This document shows, one piece after another, positions 13,257 to 21,987 of a DNA stretch of 49,100 bases. Under the pieces are notes generated by a model. That model was not told the DNA's origin. It did not search any database and saw only the letters and a list, made by a program, of their open reading frames with translations. Every line of letters starts with the position of its first letter. Within the stretch, counting starts at the first letter, position 1. A program made the position numbers and the translations under genes. The stretch is from Bacteroidota bacterium (GTDB lineage Bacteria; Bacteroidota; Bacteroidia; Flavobacteriales; Flavobacteriaceae): positions 1 through 49,100 of the forward strand of contig JAEYTL010000011.1 in assembly GCA_023434025.1 (NCBI GenBank). Reading direction: 5' to 3'.

Positions 13257-16055
13257 TTACTTATCTTTTTCTATTCTTTCAATTCTTTCTAAAAGTAATT
13301 TGTATTGCTCTTGAAGTTGCTGTTTTAATAAATCGATTTGTTGTTTTTGCTGTTCAATAACCGATTGTTGTTCTTGAGTAGCTTTGATTAAAACCGGAAT
13401 CAAATCACTGTAATACACCCCTAAAATTGGTGAAGTCACTTTTCTGCGATTCCCCTGCTCATCTTCTTCCCAGTCCCAATCACGAACCACTTCGGGGATT
13501 ACTTGTTGTAGTTCCTGAGCGATTAAACCTAGTTTTATTCCACTCCCATCGTCTTTTTTCCACTCAAAACGCACAGGTCGAAGTTGCATAAGTGCCGTCA
13601 ATCCATAATTCAGATTTTGAATGTTTTTTTTCTCTCTTGCATCGCTCGTGTTGATTGTTCCGTTGGAAGCAAAAAGTGTATTCCAGCGGTTTGCGGACTG
13701 ACCCAAGCTCTGTGTAGCGTCATTCATGGGTATAAATCGGACTCCTTGGTATTGGTATAAATCATTCATGTTCGCTAAATCATCACCGCTATTTCCAACA
13801 GTCAGATTTGGTCCGACATTATATATTCGCCAGTCAGTGTTTGCATTACCTTGTCTAAAAAAATCAAGAGCCACATTTGAAGTTGTACCGGCAGTTGACG
13901 TATTGGCAATACGAATGGCAGTTAGCCCGGCAGGTCCGGAGACGTGGAGTTTTTCCTGAGGAGCTATAGTGCCAATTCCTACCTCACCCGTTGGCTGAAT
14001 TGTTAACAGCGTTCCGGTGGTTGCCGCAGTAGCTGCTGTGGCACTTGTTCCTATTTTAAAATTATCTGCAGATGTATCTAATCCAAAGTTAAAGTGTCTG
14101 GCTCCGGTATTTCCAATATGCATCAACACATCTCCCGTTCCTGATTGTTCAAGATAAAGTTGACCGTTGGTTGTTGAAGTTGTGTTTTCGTTAATATGCA
14201 ATTTTCGTGTAGGTAATATGGTACCGATTCCAATTTGTCCGGTTGCCAGTATCCGGGCTCTTTCAATATTATTTGTTCTGAATGCAACACTATTATTATC
14301 AGAAGTTCCAATAAAATTTATGGTGGGTGTGGTTCCTATATTTCCTCCTAATCCCCAGGCATTCGTAGCGGAAAGCGTATTCCAAACAGCTGTTCCGTTG
14401 GCATCACACGTTAATACCTTACCGGCACCCTGACTACCGTCAGCCATTCGTATTTTGCCAACTACATGTAGTGTTTCCTGTGGTGTTGAAGAACCGATAC
14501 CTGTATTGCCGTTTTTAAGAATAACCAGAGCATCTCTTCTCTCTGAATCATCAACATTACCATTATTATTTGTGTCAATGGCATTTCCAACCACTAACAA
14601 TCTGTCTGTTGCATTCGCCGTTCTGAATTGAGTAACTCCATTGACCGAAGGCGTATAATCGGTTGAACCAATGCCCAGTACTGTTTCCGCATAGCTTTTT
14701 GCCGAGTTTCTCATTCCAAACACAGTTGAATTAGTACCACTGGCAACAGTATGATGTCCGAAAGCTATTGAATAATCTCCGCTGGCCAACGTTATTCTTC
14801 CTAAACTAGCTGAATTAGTACCACTCGCAGTTGTAGAAGATCCAAAAGCAGTTGAATTTTCACCACTGGCTATTGTGGAAACGCCAAACGAAACTGAATA
14901 GTCTCCAATATTCACATCATCCCAATGATTTCCGGTTACATAACCCGCTCTAAAAGCTCTTCTCCTTGGGTTCCACACCATTCTCGGACCTGCTCCGGAT
15001 GGTGCTAATGCACCAACACCTGCACCAACCGGTGATGAAGCAACAAAACCATCGTTTCCGTTAATGGTTACTGCCCCTGAGTCTGCTGTGATAACCCTGC
15101 CATTTCCTGCCCCGCCAAAATCATAGGCCTGATCTAATGTACCATTTGCTAATCCTATCGGGCTAATCCACGAAGCCGTTCCGTTGGCATCACTGGTCAA
15201 TATTTTTCCTGCCCCCTCAGTGCCGTCAGACATGCGAATCCTGCCCGAAACATGAAGCCGTTCCTGAGGATCAGATACGCCAATTCCGACTGCTCCGTTA
15301 TCTTTTATAATGATTGCCGAAGCTATGCCGCCACTCAAATGAAGGGCAGTACCCAATGCCGTAACAACACTGACAACACGACCCGCAGCATTATATCCGT
15401 CAAATCCTCCAACGCCCGTATATCTCCAAAACCGTAAAGACCCGGCCTCTCCGGAATTAAAAACCGACGGTGATTTCATTATACCATTCGATCGGACAAT
15501 ATTAATCACAGGAATATCCGTTCCGGACGACCGAAGTGTTAAATCATTATCGGCATCGTTTGACCCGATTACCGCCTTGCTTAAATCAGACCAACTGTCT
15601 GTTACAGGAATATCGCTTCCTAAAAAGAAGTTTCCCGTACCTGAAAACAACGCTCTTTGACGGTTATTTGTTTTTAACACAAACGACTGATTGTCTACTG
15701 TTCCTATAAAATTAGTCCCCGGATTAGTCCCTGAATTCCCTGTAATATTCCACCCCTTGGCATTATTGCTTATTAAAATCCAGTCGTTTGTAATGTTATC
15801 CCAATAATAAAACCCGGGTAAATCGGTTCCTGAAGCGGTCGTTAAATAAACAAGCATTCCTTGTTGAGCAGCCGTTGGACTGACAACGGGAAATGCATCT
15901 ATTTTGGGAATCAATATGCCGTCTGTATTGCTTGGTGCCGCCTGATTAGAAGAGCGGATATCCAGTTGAGCATTTGGCGAAGCCGTATTAATTCCCACCT
16001 GACCATAGCCCGTAACAGCAAGAAATAAATACAAGTATAAAATCATTTTTCTCAT
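13257..16055 (-). CDS. Long adhesin/tail-fibre-like protein with YadA head repeats and S74 domain
   Basis: The protein has 932 residues with a signal peptide (MRKMILYLYLFLAVTGYGQ). The start of the mature protein, VGINTASPNAQLDIRSS, is the flavobacterial tail-fibre-type opening and recurs inside the protein as GIGTIAPQEKLHVSG-like segments. At about residues 385-455 there are YadA-type head repeats (ASGENSTAFGSSTTASGTNS, SLGRITLASGDYSIAFG). From about residue 800 comes a peptidase S74 intramolecular chaperone domain (TSDAREKKNIQNL, then LGLIAQELQQVIPEVV), and the end is a coiled coil (QEQQSVIEQQKQQIDLLKQQ). S74 domains trimerise fibrous proteins and cut themselves off, so a trimeric surface fibre is likely. 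It lies beside a two-component system and has a candidate operator upstream. Confidence 0.88.
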   Translation of the reverse strand: MRKMILYLYLFLAVTGYGQVGINTASPNAQLDIRSSNQAAPSNTDGILIPKIDAFPVVSPTAAQQGMLVYLTTASGTDLPGFYYWDNITNDWILISNNAKGWNITGNSGTNPGTNFIGTVDNQSFVLKTNNRQRALFSGTGNFFLGSDIPVTDSWSDLSKAVIGSNDADNDLTLRSSGTDIPVINIVRSNGIMKSPSVFNSGEAGSLRFWRYTGVGGFDGYNAAGRVVSVVTALGTALHLSGGIASAIIIKDNGAVGIGVSDPQERLHVSGRIRMSDGTEGAGKILTSDANGTASWISPIGLANGTLDQAYDFGGAGNGRVITADSGAVTINGNDGFVASSPVGAGVGALAPSGAGPRMVWNPRRRAFRAGYVTGNHWDDVNIGDYSVSFGVSTIASGENSTAFGSSTTASGTNSASLGRITLASGDYSIAFGHHTVASGTNSTVFGMRNSAKSYAETVLGIGSTDYTPSVNGVTQFRTANATDRLLVVGNAIDTNNNGNVDDSERRDALVILKNGNTGIGSSTPQETLHVVGKIRMADGSQGAGKVLTCDANGTAVWNTLSATNAWGLGGNIGTTPTINFIGTSDNNSVAFRTNNIERARILATGQIGIGTILPTRKLHINENTTSTTNGQLYLEQSGTGDVLMHIGNTGARHFNFGLDTSADNFKIGTSATAATAATTGTLLTIQPTGEVGIGTIAPQEKLHVSGPAGLTAIRIANTSTAGTTSNVALDFFRQGNANTDWRIYNVGPNLTVGNSGDDLANMNDLYQYQGVRFIPMNDATQSLGQSANRWNTLFASNGTINTSDAREKKNIQNLNYGLTALMQLRPVRFEWKKDDGSGIKLGLIAQELQQVIPEVVRDWDWEEDEQGNRRKVTSPILGVYYSDLIPVLIKATQEQQSVIEQQKQQIDLLKQQLQEQYKLLLERIERIEKDK

Positions 16056-16133
16056 AGCAGCGACTTTTGAACAAGAACAAACCCTGTTGCGATTTCCGGA
16101 GCATAAAATTCACACAATCATCACAATACTACA

Positions 16134-16150
16134 ATACGATATTATCCGTA
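16134..16150. promoter_or_regulatory. Candidate response-regulator operator before the adhesin gene
   Basis: ATACG (16134-16138), an 8-base spacer and CGTA (16147-16150) form an inverted repeat 79-95 bases upstream of the adhesin start. The same ATACG-N8-CGTAT pattern occurs at 16255-16272 and 18741-18758, all next to the regulator genes. A half-site preceded by A (AATACGATA) recurs at 16188-16196. Confidence 0.45.
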
Positions 16151-16249
16151 GTCTTTTTTTCTCTTTCTTTTGATGATAAAGGGAGTAAATACGATACTTG
16201 ATGCACTAAATCAATTTTCGGTTCAACATCAGCAGATTCATTAAGTTCC

Positions 16250-16274
16250 AAAAAATACGCCTTTTAGCGTATTT
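16250..16274 (-). terminator. Terminator of the two-component operon
   Basis: AAATACGC (16253-16260) pairs perfectly with GCGTATTT (16267-16274) around a 6-base loop, and the minus strand continues with T bases. The inner part also reads ATACG-N8-CGTAT (16255-16272), the same pattern as the candidate operators, so the hairpin could have a second role. Confidence 0.7.
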
Positions 16275-16301
16275 ATGTTTTCTTACAGCCCCTTACTGTA
16301 T

Positions 16302-18056
16302 TTATAAAGGGATTGTTATTGTAGTGAGCAATCCGTTTTGGGTTTTCATTTCAAACTTACCGTCCAATTGTTTTATTCTGTTCTGTATGTTTTTCACCCC
16401 ATTCCCAAATGCATTTTCTCTGAGGATTCCGGTTCCGTTATCCTGAATGATAATCTGAAGATGTTTCGGTGAAATCACGTTCATACTTAAATCAATTTTC
16501 GTAGCATGAGCATGTTTGAGTGAATTGTTTAATACTTCTTTTATGGTATAAAATAAATTCTTTCGTGCCTGACCGTTCATTTTGACAGATGCAATGCCTT
16601 CCGTTGTAGTGTTAAACGAAAATGTAACCGGTGTTTCTTCAAAAAGTGTTGCTCCATACGCTTTTACATATTCCGAAAAATGCAGTAAGGTATTGTGCTC
16701 CGTGTTGAGCGACCAGATAAAAGTATTTAACCGTTGCGAAATTTCTTTTCCCGTAAAATTTATTTTTGAAGCCAGCACTTTTTGCTTTTCGGTAGCCTCT
16801 TCATTTTTCAAAAGCAAATCGGCATGAATGAGAATACTGCTCAAACCACTTCCGATATCATCGTGTAAATCTTTACTGATTTCATTTTTTTGCTCAAGCA
16901 ACGTTTTCTGAACTTTATTTTTTCTTCTGATAATAATAATAACCAATGACAGTATGATTACAGAAAGCAGGGCCGCTGTTAACTGAAGAATGGCGAACTT
17001 CCGTTGCTTTTGCAATTCTTCCACCTGAAGTAAAAGCAGTTTATTTTCGTTTTTGGCGTATTGTTCCGTAATATTCTGGATGTTCAAATTCCCTTTTAAA
17101 CGGGTTTCATCGTTAATCTGGATAATTTTTTCCTGCACAAAAGAAAGCTTTTCAACTTGATTGTCTTTTTTAAAAACATCTGATGCAATTTTATAAAAAT
17201 AATGTTGAAAGGTTATGTTGATGATTTTTTGATCAATCAGTTCCATTCCTCTTTTAAACCAATTGTTATACTGTATTTGATTGCCTTCATAACATTGCAT
17301 CAAAAAACCATAATTGAGTAAAACAACATCAAAATACCCACTTTTCTGAGCGGAAAGAATGCTTTTTTGAAAATAGAAAACGGCACTGTCCGTTTTCTTT
17401 TCTTCCAAATAAATTTGACCAAACGTCTGCTCCACATTGGGTATACCTCTTTTACTTCCGGTATTTTTTGCAAACTGATAAGCTTTTGCATTATACCAAA
17501 CGGCAGAATCTGCCTGATGTAATTTCAGCTTTAATTGAGCAACATTATTGAAAATATGTTCTGGCTGAATGCGGCTTCTGATATGTGGCTTACTGTAATT
17601 TGCAGGCTGATAACCTTTTGCTTTCCAAAGTGATTTTTCAGCTTCTTTCAGCTCATTCATCTCAATTTGATTAATTCCCTTGAAAAAATATCCATTGGCA
17701 ATCAATGCACTGTCCCGGAGTTGCTTGGCTTTACGAATGGCTTTTTCAGCTTCATTTGTACCAAATTGAAATAATCCGTCATAATAAAACAGTTCTGACT
17801 GCAAACTGTGAATGAATACGGTGGTTGTGTCGGTTTGCTTAGGCGAAACCAGATCCTTTGCTTGGTCTAACCATTTTTGAGAAGCTTTAATATCATCGGT
17901 TTCCAAATAATATTCAGCCAGAAGAAATGATCTGGCAACCCTGCATTCATCTGTTTTGCAGTTTTTAAGTGCTTGCATTTTATTTTTATCCGATGAAGTC
18001 TGGGCTTTTCCGAAAACGAAAATCAATATTACAAACAAGTTCAAATAACTTTTCAT
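16302..18056 (-). CDS. TPR-containing sensor histidine kinase, NarL/DesK class
   Basis: The protein has 584 residues. A signal peptide (MKSYLNLFVILIFVFGKAQ) leads into a periplasmic sensor of TPR-like helices, about residues 30-310 (SDSAVFYFQKSILSAQKSGYF and others). A single membrane helix, about 352-375, follows (LTAALLSVIILSLVIIIIRR). The HisKA_3 dimerisation domain carries the phospho-acceptor His in KDLHDDIGSGLSSI near residue 397, and the ATPase domain has the N box EVLNNSLKHAHA and G1 box DNGTGI. The product should phosphorylate the response regulator encoded 8 bases upstream in the same operon. The stimulus is unknown; the operon borders a surface adhesin gene, which is the obvious candidate target. 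Confidence 0.93.
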   Translation of the reverse strand: MKSYLNLFVILIFVFGKAQTSSDKNKMQALKNCKTDECRVARSFLLAEYYLETDDIKASQKWLDQAKDLVSPKQTDTTTVFIHSLQSELFYYDGLFQFGTNEAEKAIRKAKQLRDSALIANGYFFKGINQIEMNELKEAEKSLWKAKGYQPANYSKPHIRSRIQPEHIFNNVAQLKLKLHQADSAVWYNAKAYQFAKNTGSKRGIPNVEQTFGQIYLEEKKTDSAVFYFQKSILSAQKSGYFDVVLLNYGFLMQCYEGNQIQYNNWFKRGMELIDQKIINITFQHYFYKIASDVFKKDNQVEKLSFVQEKIIQINDETRLKGNLNIQNITEQYAKNENKLLLLQVEELQKQRKFAILQLTAALLSVIILSLVIIIIRRKNKVQKTLLEQKNEISKDLHDDIGSGLSSILIHADLLLKNEEATEKQKVLASKINFTGKEISQRLNTFIWSLNTEHNTLLHFSEYVKAYGATLFEETPVTFSFNTTTEGIASVKMNGQARKNLFYTIKEVLNNSLKHAHATKIDLSMNVISPKHLQIIIQDNGTGILRENAFGNGVKNIQNRIKQLDGKFEMKTQNGLLTTITIPL

Positions 18057-18064
18057 TCTATTTT

Positions 18065-18691
18065 TTAGCGTTTTAAATAGAGATTTACCGCTTCTACCCG
18101 GGTATTGACATGTAATTTTTCATAAATATTCTGAATGTGCTTCCGAACGGTTCCGTTACTGATTTCTAACTGACCGGCCACTTCTTTATTCATTTGTCCT
18201 TTGGCCAATAAATGGAGTATTTCCTTTTCTCTGGCGGTGAGCATTTCGGTTAATTTATTCTGCGATTCCATTTTAGAAAAACTGGCCACTACTTTTCGGG
18301 CAATACTGCTGCTCATGGGGCTTCCGCCTAAAAACATTTCGTCCAGTGCTCCGATAATTTTTGCCGGCCCTTCCGTTTTAAGGATATAGCCACTGGCACC
18401 GGCTTCTAAACTCTGAAAGATTTTGTCATCATCTTCATAGGAAGTGCACATTAGAACCATAACCTGAGGGCAAGTTGATTTTAACTTATTAACACAAATA
18501 ATACCACTTTCACCAGGGAGATTAATATCCATTAAAACGGCATCCGCTTCCAAGAAAGGCAACTCTTTTAAAGCCGATTCAGCATTTTCAAAACTTCCGG
18601 CCAGCTCATACTGATCCGTAAACTGAATCATCATACTCAATGCGTCCCGCAAATCACGATCGTCTTCTACTATACCAATCCGTTTTTTCAT
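18065..18691 (-). CDS. LuxR/NarL-type response regulator
   Basis: The product is a 208-residue DNA-binding regulator. The receiver domain (residues 1-120) has the acidic pocket Glu9/Asp10/Asp11, phospho-acceptor Asp55 in VLMDINLPGESG, and the conserved Lys in YILKTEGP. The C-terminal LuxR helix-turn-helix domain starts at LTAREKEILHLLAKGQMNKE and ends ISNGTVRKHIQNIYEKLHV. It is the first gene of an operon with the histidine kinase, 8 bases apart. An inverted repeat 50 bases upstream of the start (18741-18758) is a candidate site for its own binding. Confidence 0.96.
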   Translation of the reverse strand: MKKRIGIVEDDRDLRDALSMMIQFTDQYELAGSFENAESALKELPFLEADAVLMDINLPGESGIICVNKLKSTCPQVMVLMCTSYEDDDKIFQSLEAGASGYILKTEGPAKIIGALDEMFLGGSPMSSSIARKVVASFSKMESQNKLTEMLTAREKEILHLLAKGQMNKEVAGQLEISNGTVRKHIQNIYEKLHVNTRVEAVNLYLKR

Positions 18692-18740
18692 GGGGTAAAA
18701 ATTACTTAAGCAATATTAAAAATAGTAAATCTTATTTGAA

Positions 18741-18758
18741 ATACGTAAATAAGCGTAT
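18741..18758. promoter_or_regulatory. Candidate operator before the response regulator gene
   Basis: ATACGTAAATAAGCGTAT is a perfect 5-base inverted repeat with an 8-base spacer, the right size for a dimer of a NarL/LuxR-type regulator. It lies between the terminator of the upstream gene and the regulator start codon. Two relatives are found before the adhesin gene. Confidence 0.5.
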
Positions 18759-18760
18759 GT

Positions 18761-18799
18761 AAAAAATCCCCTTCCGAAAACCACTACACGAAAGGGGAT
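18761..18799 (-). terminator. Terminator of the LRR T9SS gene
   Basis: ATCCCCTTCCG (18766-18776) pairs with CGAAAGGGGAT (18789-18799) with one mismatch, and the minus strand continues with a T run. The hairpin and flank (CCACT, then ACTAACTAAATTTC) are recognisably related to the terminator at 13187-13229. Confidence 0.85.
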
Positions 18800-18860
18800 A
18801 AACTACTAACTAAATTTCTAAATTTGAAAGCAGATGAAAAAATATTGTTACTGCCGCAAA

Positions 18861-21005
18861 TTATTGCTTGACGACCTTTTTTACAACAGAAGTATGGGTT
18901 TGTTGATTTACTGCTTTCAGAAAATAAATGCCATTTTGAAAAGCACTTAAATCAAGTTGTAAAGGCGGACTTTTTTTCAGCACTAACTTGCCGGTGCTAT
19001 CATATAATTCAACCGAGAACAAGGCATTATCTATCCCGTTTAATTCAACGGTTCCTGAAGTTGGATTGGGAGAAATACTGATGCTATCTGAACTAAAGTC
19101 ACTAACCGAAAGCGTTTCAATGGTAGTAGATGCTACATTGGTTTCGATTGGAAAATTGAAATCAAAAAAGATATTAGCTTGATTGGTAAAGGTATCGCCT
19201 ACCACAAGATTGTTTTTTAGTTTTATTTTATAAACCAAAAACCCATCGTTGTTTTCATCATCAAATGGCAGGTTAATATTTTCGAAAATAAATTCATAAT
19301 CATTATTTTTTCTTCGGGTTTCAAAACTGTAGTTGCTGTCTAACGGTAATAATGAATTGACTTCAAACTTTGTAACATCAATCGTATTTTTAATCACTAC
19401 ATTGCGGGCTTCGGCGGTTCCGATATTTTCAAACCGGATGAGGTAATGAACATATTTCCCGATTTGGTTTGGCCCGACACTTTCTCCTTCCAAACAAGCA
19501 ATGTCATTGGGATCCATTGAAGACACAGCCGTTTCAGTCAGGTTGAAAAAGTTGTCTTCCATTAAATCATCAACCCCTTGAAGGTCTTCTACTTCTGCGT
19601 CAAAACTCAATTGATCGTTTGGTTTTAAGGGTGGATTATCTTGGGGTGAATTTAAAAGGAACTCAACCATAATTGTTCTGGTTTCACCCGGTATAATATC
19701 ACTGAAATTCCAAGTAATTGTTCCGTTTATTGCCGAGAGTTCACTCGGATTGGCAACAATGAAATTCATTACTTCGTCTTGATAATTCAGTTTAACCTGT
19801 CCGGACTGTACCTGATTTCCTTTGTTTTTATAAATGATTTTATACCGTACATCATACCCTCCGAAAACGACACTTCGTGGCAATCGTATGAATACAATTT
19901 CTAAATCTTTGTGAATTCCGTTTGGCGTTAAACATATTGATTGATTCAGTGGACTTGCATTCTCAGGAAAATCTGCTGTAAAAATTGCGGGTTGGAGTGT
20001 AAAATAACTTGGGTTTTCTAAAACAGGCGAAACAGTATATGAACCCGACTGCAACGGAATTAAAAAATCGCCATTGGCTTTACTGTAAAATGAACCTGTT
20101 GTTAAGCCGTTAAAAACATCCAATTTAAGATTGGGAAGATTTACATCGGCAGCATCACATCCGTTAGTGTTTGTATCTAACTTGACATTTCCCTCAACCG
20201 TATAATATGTTCCGCCCGGAACAAAACTGCAGTAGGTGTTGATTACACAATTGGGGTGTAAATTTTGAAGTGCAAGTAAAGTAGTTGGCGATAATTCGTT
20301 TTCATCTATACACAAATACCTTAAATTCGGACTTGGAAAAATTTCAATATTTGAAGGCAGGCCATTTTTGGCAAAAACAGTTTCAAGACTATCTCCTCCG
20401 GCGGCTAATGTGGTTACTTTTGTGCCAGACAAATCAATTGTCATTAAAAGTGTGTCAGGACAATTTAACTCTATCAGATTAGGACATTGTACTAAATCCA
20501 AATTGGTCAGTAATGTATTTGAACAATAAATCCTTATCAAATCATTATTGGTATTAAAATTAATTGCTGTCAATGGATTAAATTGAACACTTAATTCTTT
20601 TAAATTACTTAAACTTGAAACATCTAAAGATTCAATGGCATTGAAATTCAATGACACGATTTCGAGATTAGTGTTTTCACTTAAATCAATAATTGTAATT
20701 TGCTGGCTTTGAACAAGTAAGGTTTTTAAGTTCTCAAAAAAGGCAATTCCTTCAATATTTTGCACATCATTGGTCCCTATGATATTCAAGTAGGAAATGA
20801 CTAACGCTTCGGCAACCTGAATCTCTCCATCATTATTTGTGTCAATGGTAACGGGATTTCCAGATAAATCCTTTGCTATATTGAAATTTGTTTCGGTATT
20901 GGCGGCTACCAATACCGCTTTAAAATTCAAATCGGTAAAATTGATGTTTTGAGCATAAAATGCAGGCCCTAAAAAAAGCAGTAATAAAGTAATGTTTTTC
21001 ATCAT
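18861..21005 (-). CDS. Leucine-rich-repeat surface protein with T9SS sorting domain
   Basis: The protein has 714 residues: signal peptide (MMKNITLLLLFLGPAFYAQ), then a leucine-rich-repeat region of about residues 60-250 (FFENLKTLLVQSQQITIIDL, LSNLKELSVQFNPLTAI). Next is a cysteine-containing region and an Ig-like conserved-repeat domain (SMDPNDIACLEGESVGPNQI, then YLIRFENIGTAEARNVVIKN), which is typical of large flavobacterial surface proteins. The C-terminus is a type A sorting domain (SISPNPTSGTVELNG, ending NGIYFLKAVNQQTHTSVVKKV). It should be exported by the type IX system and kept on the cell surface. The ECF-type motif GTTTAC-N14-GACACTAA precedes it by 18 bases, tying it to the sigma factor at 26707. 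Confidence 0.9.
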   Translation of the reverse strand: MMKNITLLLLFLGPAFYAQNINFTDLNFKAVLVAANTETNFNIAKDLSGNPVTIDTNNDGEIQVAEALVISYLNIIGTNDVQNIEGIAFFENLKTLLVQSQQITIIDLSENTNLEIVSLNFNAIESLDVSSLSNLKELSVQFNPLTAINFNTNNDLIRIYCSNTLLTNLDLVQCPNLIELNCPDTLLMTIDLSGTKVTTLAAGGDSLETVFAKNGLPSNIEIFPSPNLRYLCIDENELSPTTLLALQNLHPNCVINTYCSFVPGGTYYTVEGNVKLDTNTNGCDAADVNLPNLKLDVFNGLTTGSFYSKANGDFLIPLQSGSYTVSPVLENPSYFTLQPAIFTADFPENASPLNQSICLTPNGIHKDLEIVFIRLPRSVVFGGYDVRYKIIYKNKGNQVQSGQVKLNYQDEVMNFIVANPSELSAINGTITWNFSDIIPGETRTIMVEFLLNSPQDNPPLKPNDQLSFDAEVEDLQGVDDLMEDNFFNLTETAVSSMDPNDIACLEGESVGPNQIGKYVHYLIRFENIGTAEARNVVIKNTIDVTKFEVNSLLPLDSNYSFETRRKNNDYEFIFENINLPFDDENNDGFLVYKIKLKNNLVVGDTFTNQANIFFDFNFPIETNVASTTIETLSVSDFSSDSISISPNPTSGTVELNGIDNALFSVELYDSTGKLVLKKSPPLQLDLSAFQNGIYFLKAVNQQTHTSVVKKVVKQ

Positions 21006-21023
21006 GTGGTTTTTAATTTCTCA

Positions 21024-21051
21024 TTAGTGTCATTATATGAAAAAAGTAAAC
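21024..21051 (-). promoter_or_regulatory. Candidate ECF-sigma promoter of the LRR T9SS gene
   Basis: Read on the minus strand: GTTTAC (21051-21046), 14 bases, GACACTAA (21031-21024), then the ATG 18 bases on. The same motif with identical spacing precedes the CHAT gene, the OmpA operon and the ECF sigma gene. No TAnnTTTG box competes with it here. Confidence 0.7.
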
Positions 21052-21055
21052 ATCA

Positions 21056-21085
21056 AATAAAAATCCGCTTAAAAAAAGCGGATTT
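21056..21085 (-). terminator. Terminator of the OmpA operon
   Basis: AAATCCGCTT (21061-21070) and AAGCGGATTT (21076-21085) form a perfect 10-base stem with a 5-base loop. The minus strand continues with T bases. It separates the operon from the LRR gene and thus makes that gene an independent unit. Confidence 0.92.
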
Positions 21086-21092
21086 CAACCGG

Positions 21093-21581
21093 TTATATTT
21101 TTAGATACAGTCGGGCAGATTGTATTTCTCCTTTTAATCCCAGAGGCTTTGCTTCTAATATAATTTCATAATTTCCTTTTGGAATTTCGGAAATAGTCTC
21201 TTCTGAACTGGTTTTCAGGTTTGATAAAATTGAAATGAAATCAAAGGTTTCCACCGGCATAAGCATATCGCCTGGAAAAAACGGGATGGGATTTCGTTTG
21301 GTGGTGCCCACTACTTTTCCATCTTTTTTTACTGTGGTGGTAAACACAAATTGCACTACTACTTTTTTATCGCTGTTTACCGGAATTGAATTTCCTGTAA
21401 ACGCAAATTGAATCGGGTATTTATTTTCTCTGAAATCGGCATATAAATTAACGGCTTTATTGCTTTGAACGGTTAATTCTATTTTGGATTGTTCTTTTAC
21501 CTTTAGTTCCCCTTGCACTAATTGTGCAAAAGAAATTGTGGTGAAGCAGTATAAGATTGCTGTTAGTATTACTTTTTTCAT
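21093..21581 (-). CDS. Exported protein of unknown function, seventh gene of the OmpA operon
   Basis: The product has 162 residues with a signal peptide (MKKVILTAILYCFTTISFA, cleaved before QLVQGELK). The mature part is beta-rich (SKIELTVQSNKAVNLYADF, then VNSDKKVVVQFVFTTTVKKD) and has no cysteine. I recognise no family; an immunoglobulin-like periplasmic fold is plausible from the strand pattern. It is the last gene before the operon terminator, 10 bases after the preceding gene. Confidence 0.7.
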   Translation of the reverse strand: MKKVILTAILYCFTTISFAQLVQGELKVKEQSKIELTVQSNKAVNLYADFRENKYPIQFAFTGNSIPVNSDKKVVVQFVFTTTVKKDGKVVGTTKRNPIPFFPGDMLMPVETFDFISILSNLKTSSEETISEIPKGNYEIILEAKPLGLKGEIQSARLYLKI

Positions 21582-21591
21582 TACTATGATT

Positions 21592-21981
21592 TTATGGGTT
21601 TTTTACTGTTTCAAAATATTCTTCCAATACTTTAGTGGGTCGTTTATCATGGTAAACATAGGTTGCCTTGATATAGCCCAAATAATTGTTGGTTTGACGA
21701 TGGTGGGTGTAACTTATTTCAAAAGTGCGTTTGGCCACGTTATCAGTGCTTGCAACGGTCATTTGATATTTGGTTCTTCCATCGCCATTAAACGTTTGCT
21801 GTGCCGTTTTGTTGAACACATACAATGGCTTTACATCTCTTCCCACTTTACTGAAAATAGTGGTTTTTTCTCCCCAAACCACTTCAAATTTGGGCATGTT
21901 GGAAGTGGGATTGGTATTCCAAAACTTAATCTGGGCTTGTGCTGACAGTCCTGTTAAAAGGAAAAATAAAAGATATCTCAT
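21592..21981 (-). CDS. Small exported protein of unknown function, sixth gene of the OmpA operon
   Basis: The product has 129 residues with a signal peptide (MRYLLFFLLTGLSAQAQ). The mature protein begins IKFWNTNPTSNMPKFEVVWG and is basic, with strands such as KRTFEISYTHHRQTNNYLGY. No family is recognised. It lies 6 bases after the preceding gene and 10 before the next, so translational coupling within the operon is likely. Confidence 0.7.
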   Translation of the reverse strand: MRYLLFFLLTGLSAQAQIKFWNTNPTSNMPKFEVVWGEKTTIFSKVGRDVKPLYVFNKTAQQTFNGDGRTKYQMTVASTDNVAKRTFEISYTHHRQTNNYLGYIKATYVYHDKRPTKVLEEYFETVKNP

Positions 21982-21987
21982 TTCTGA

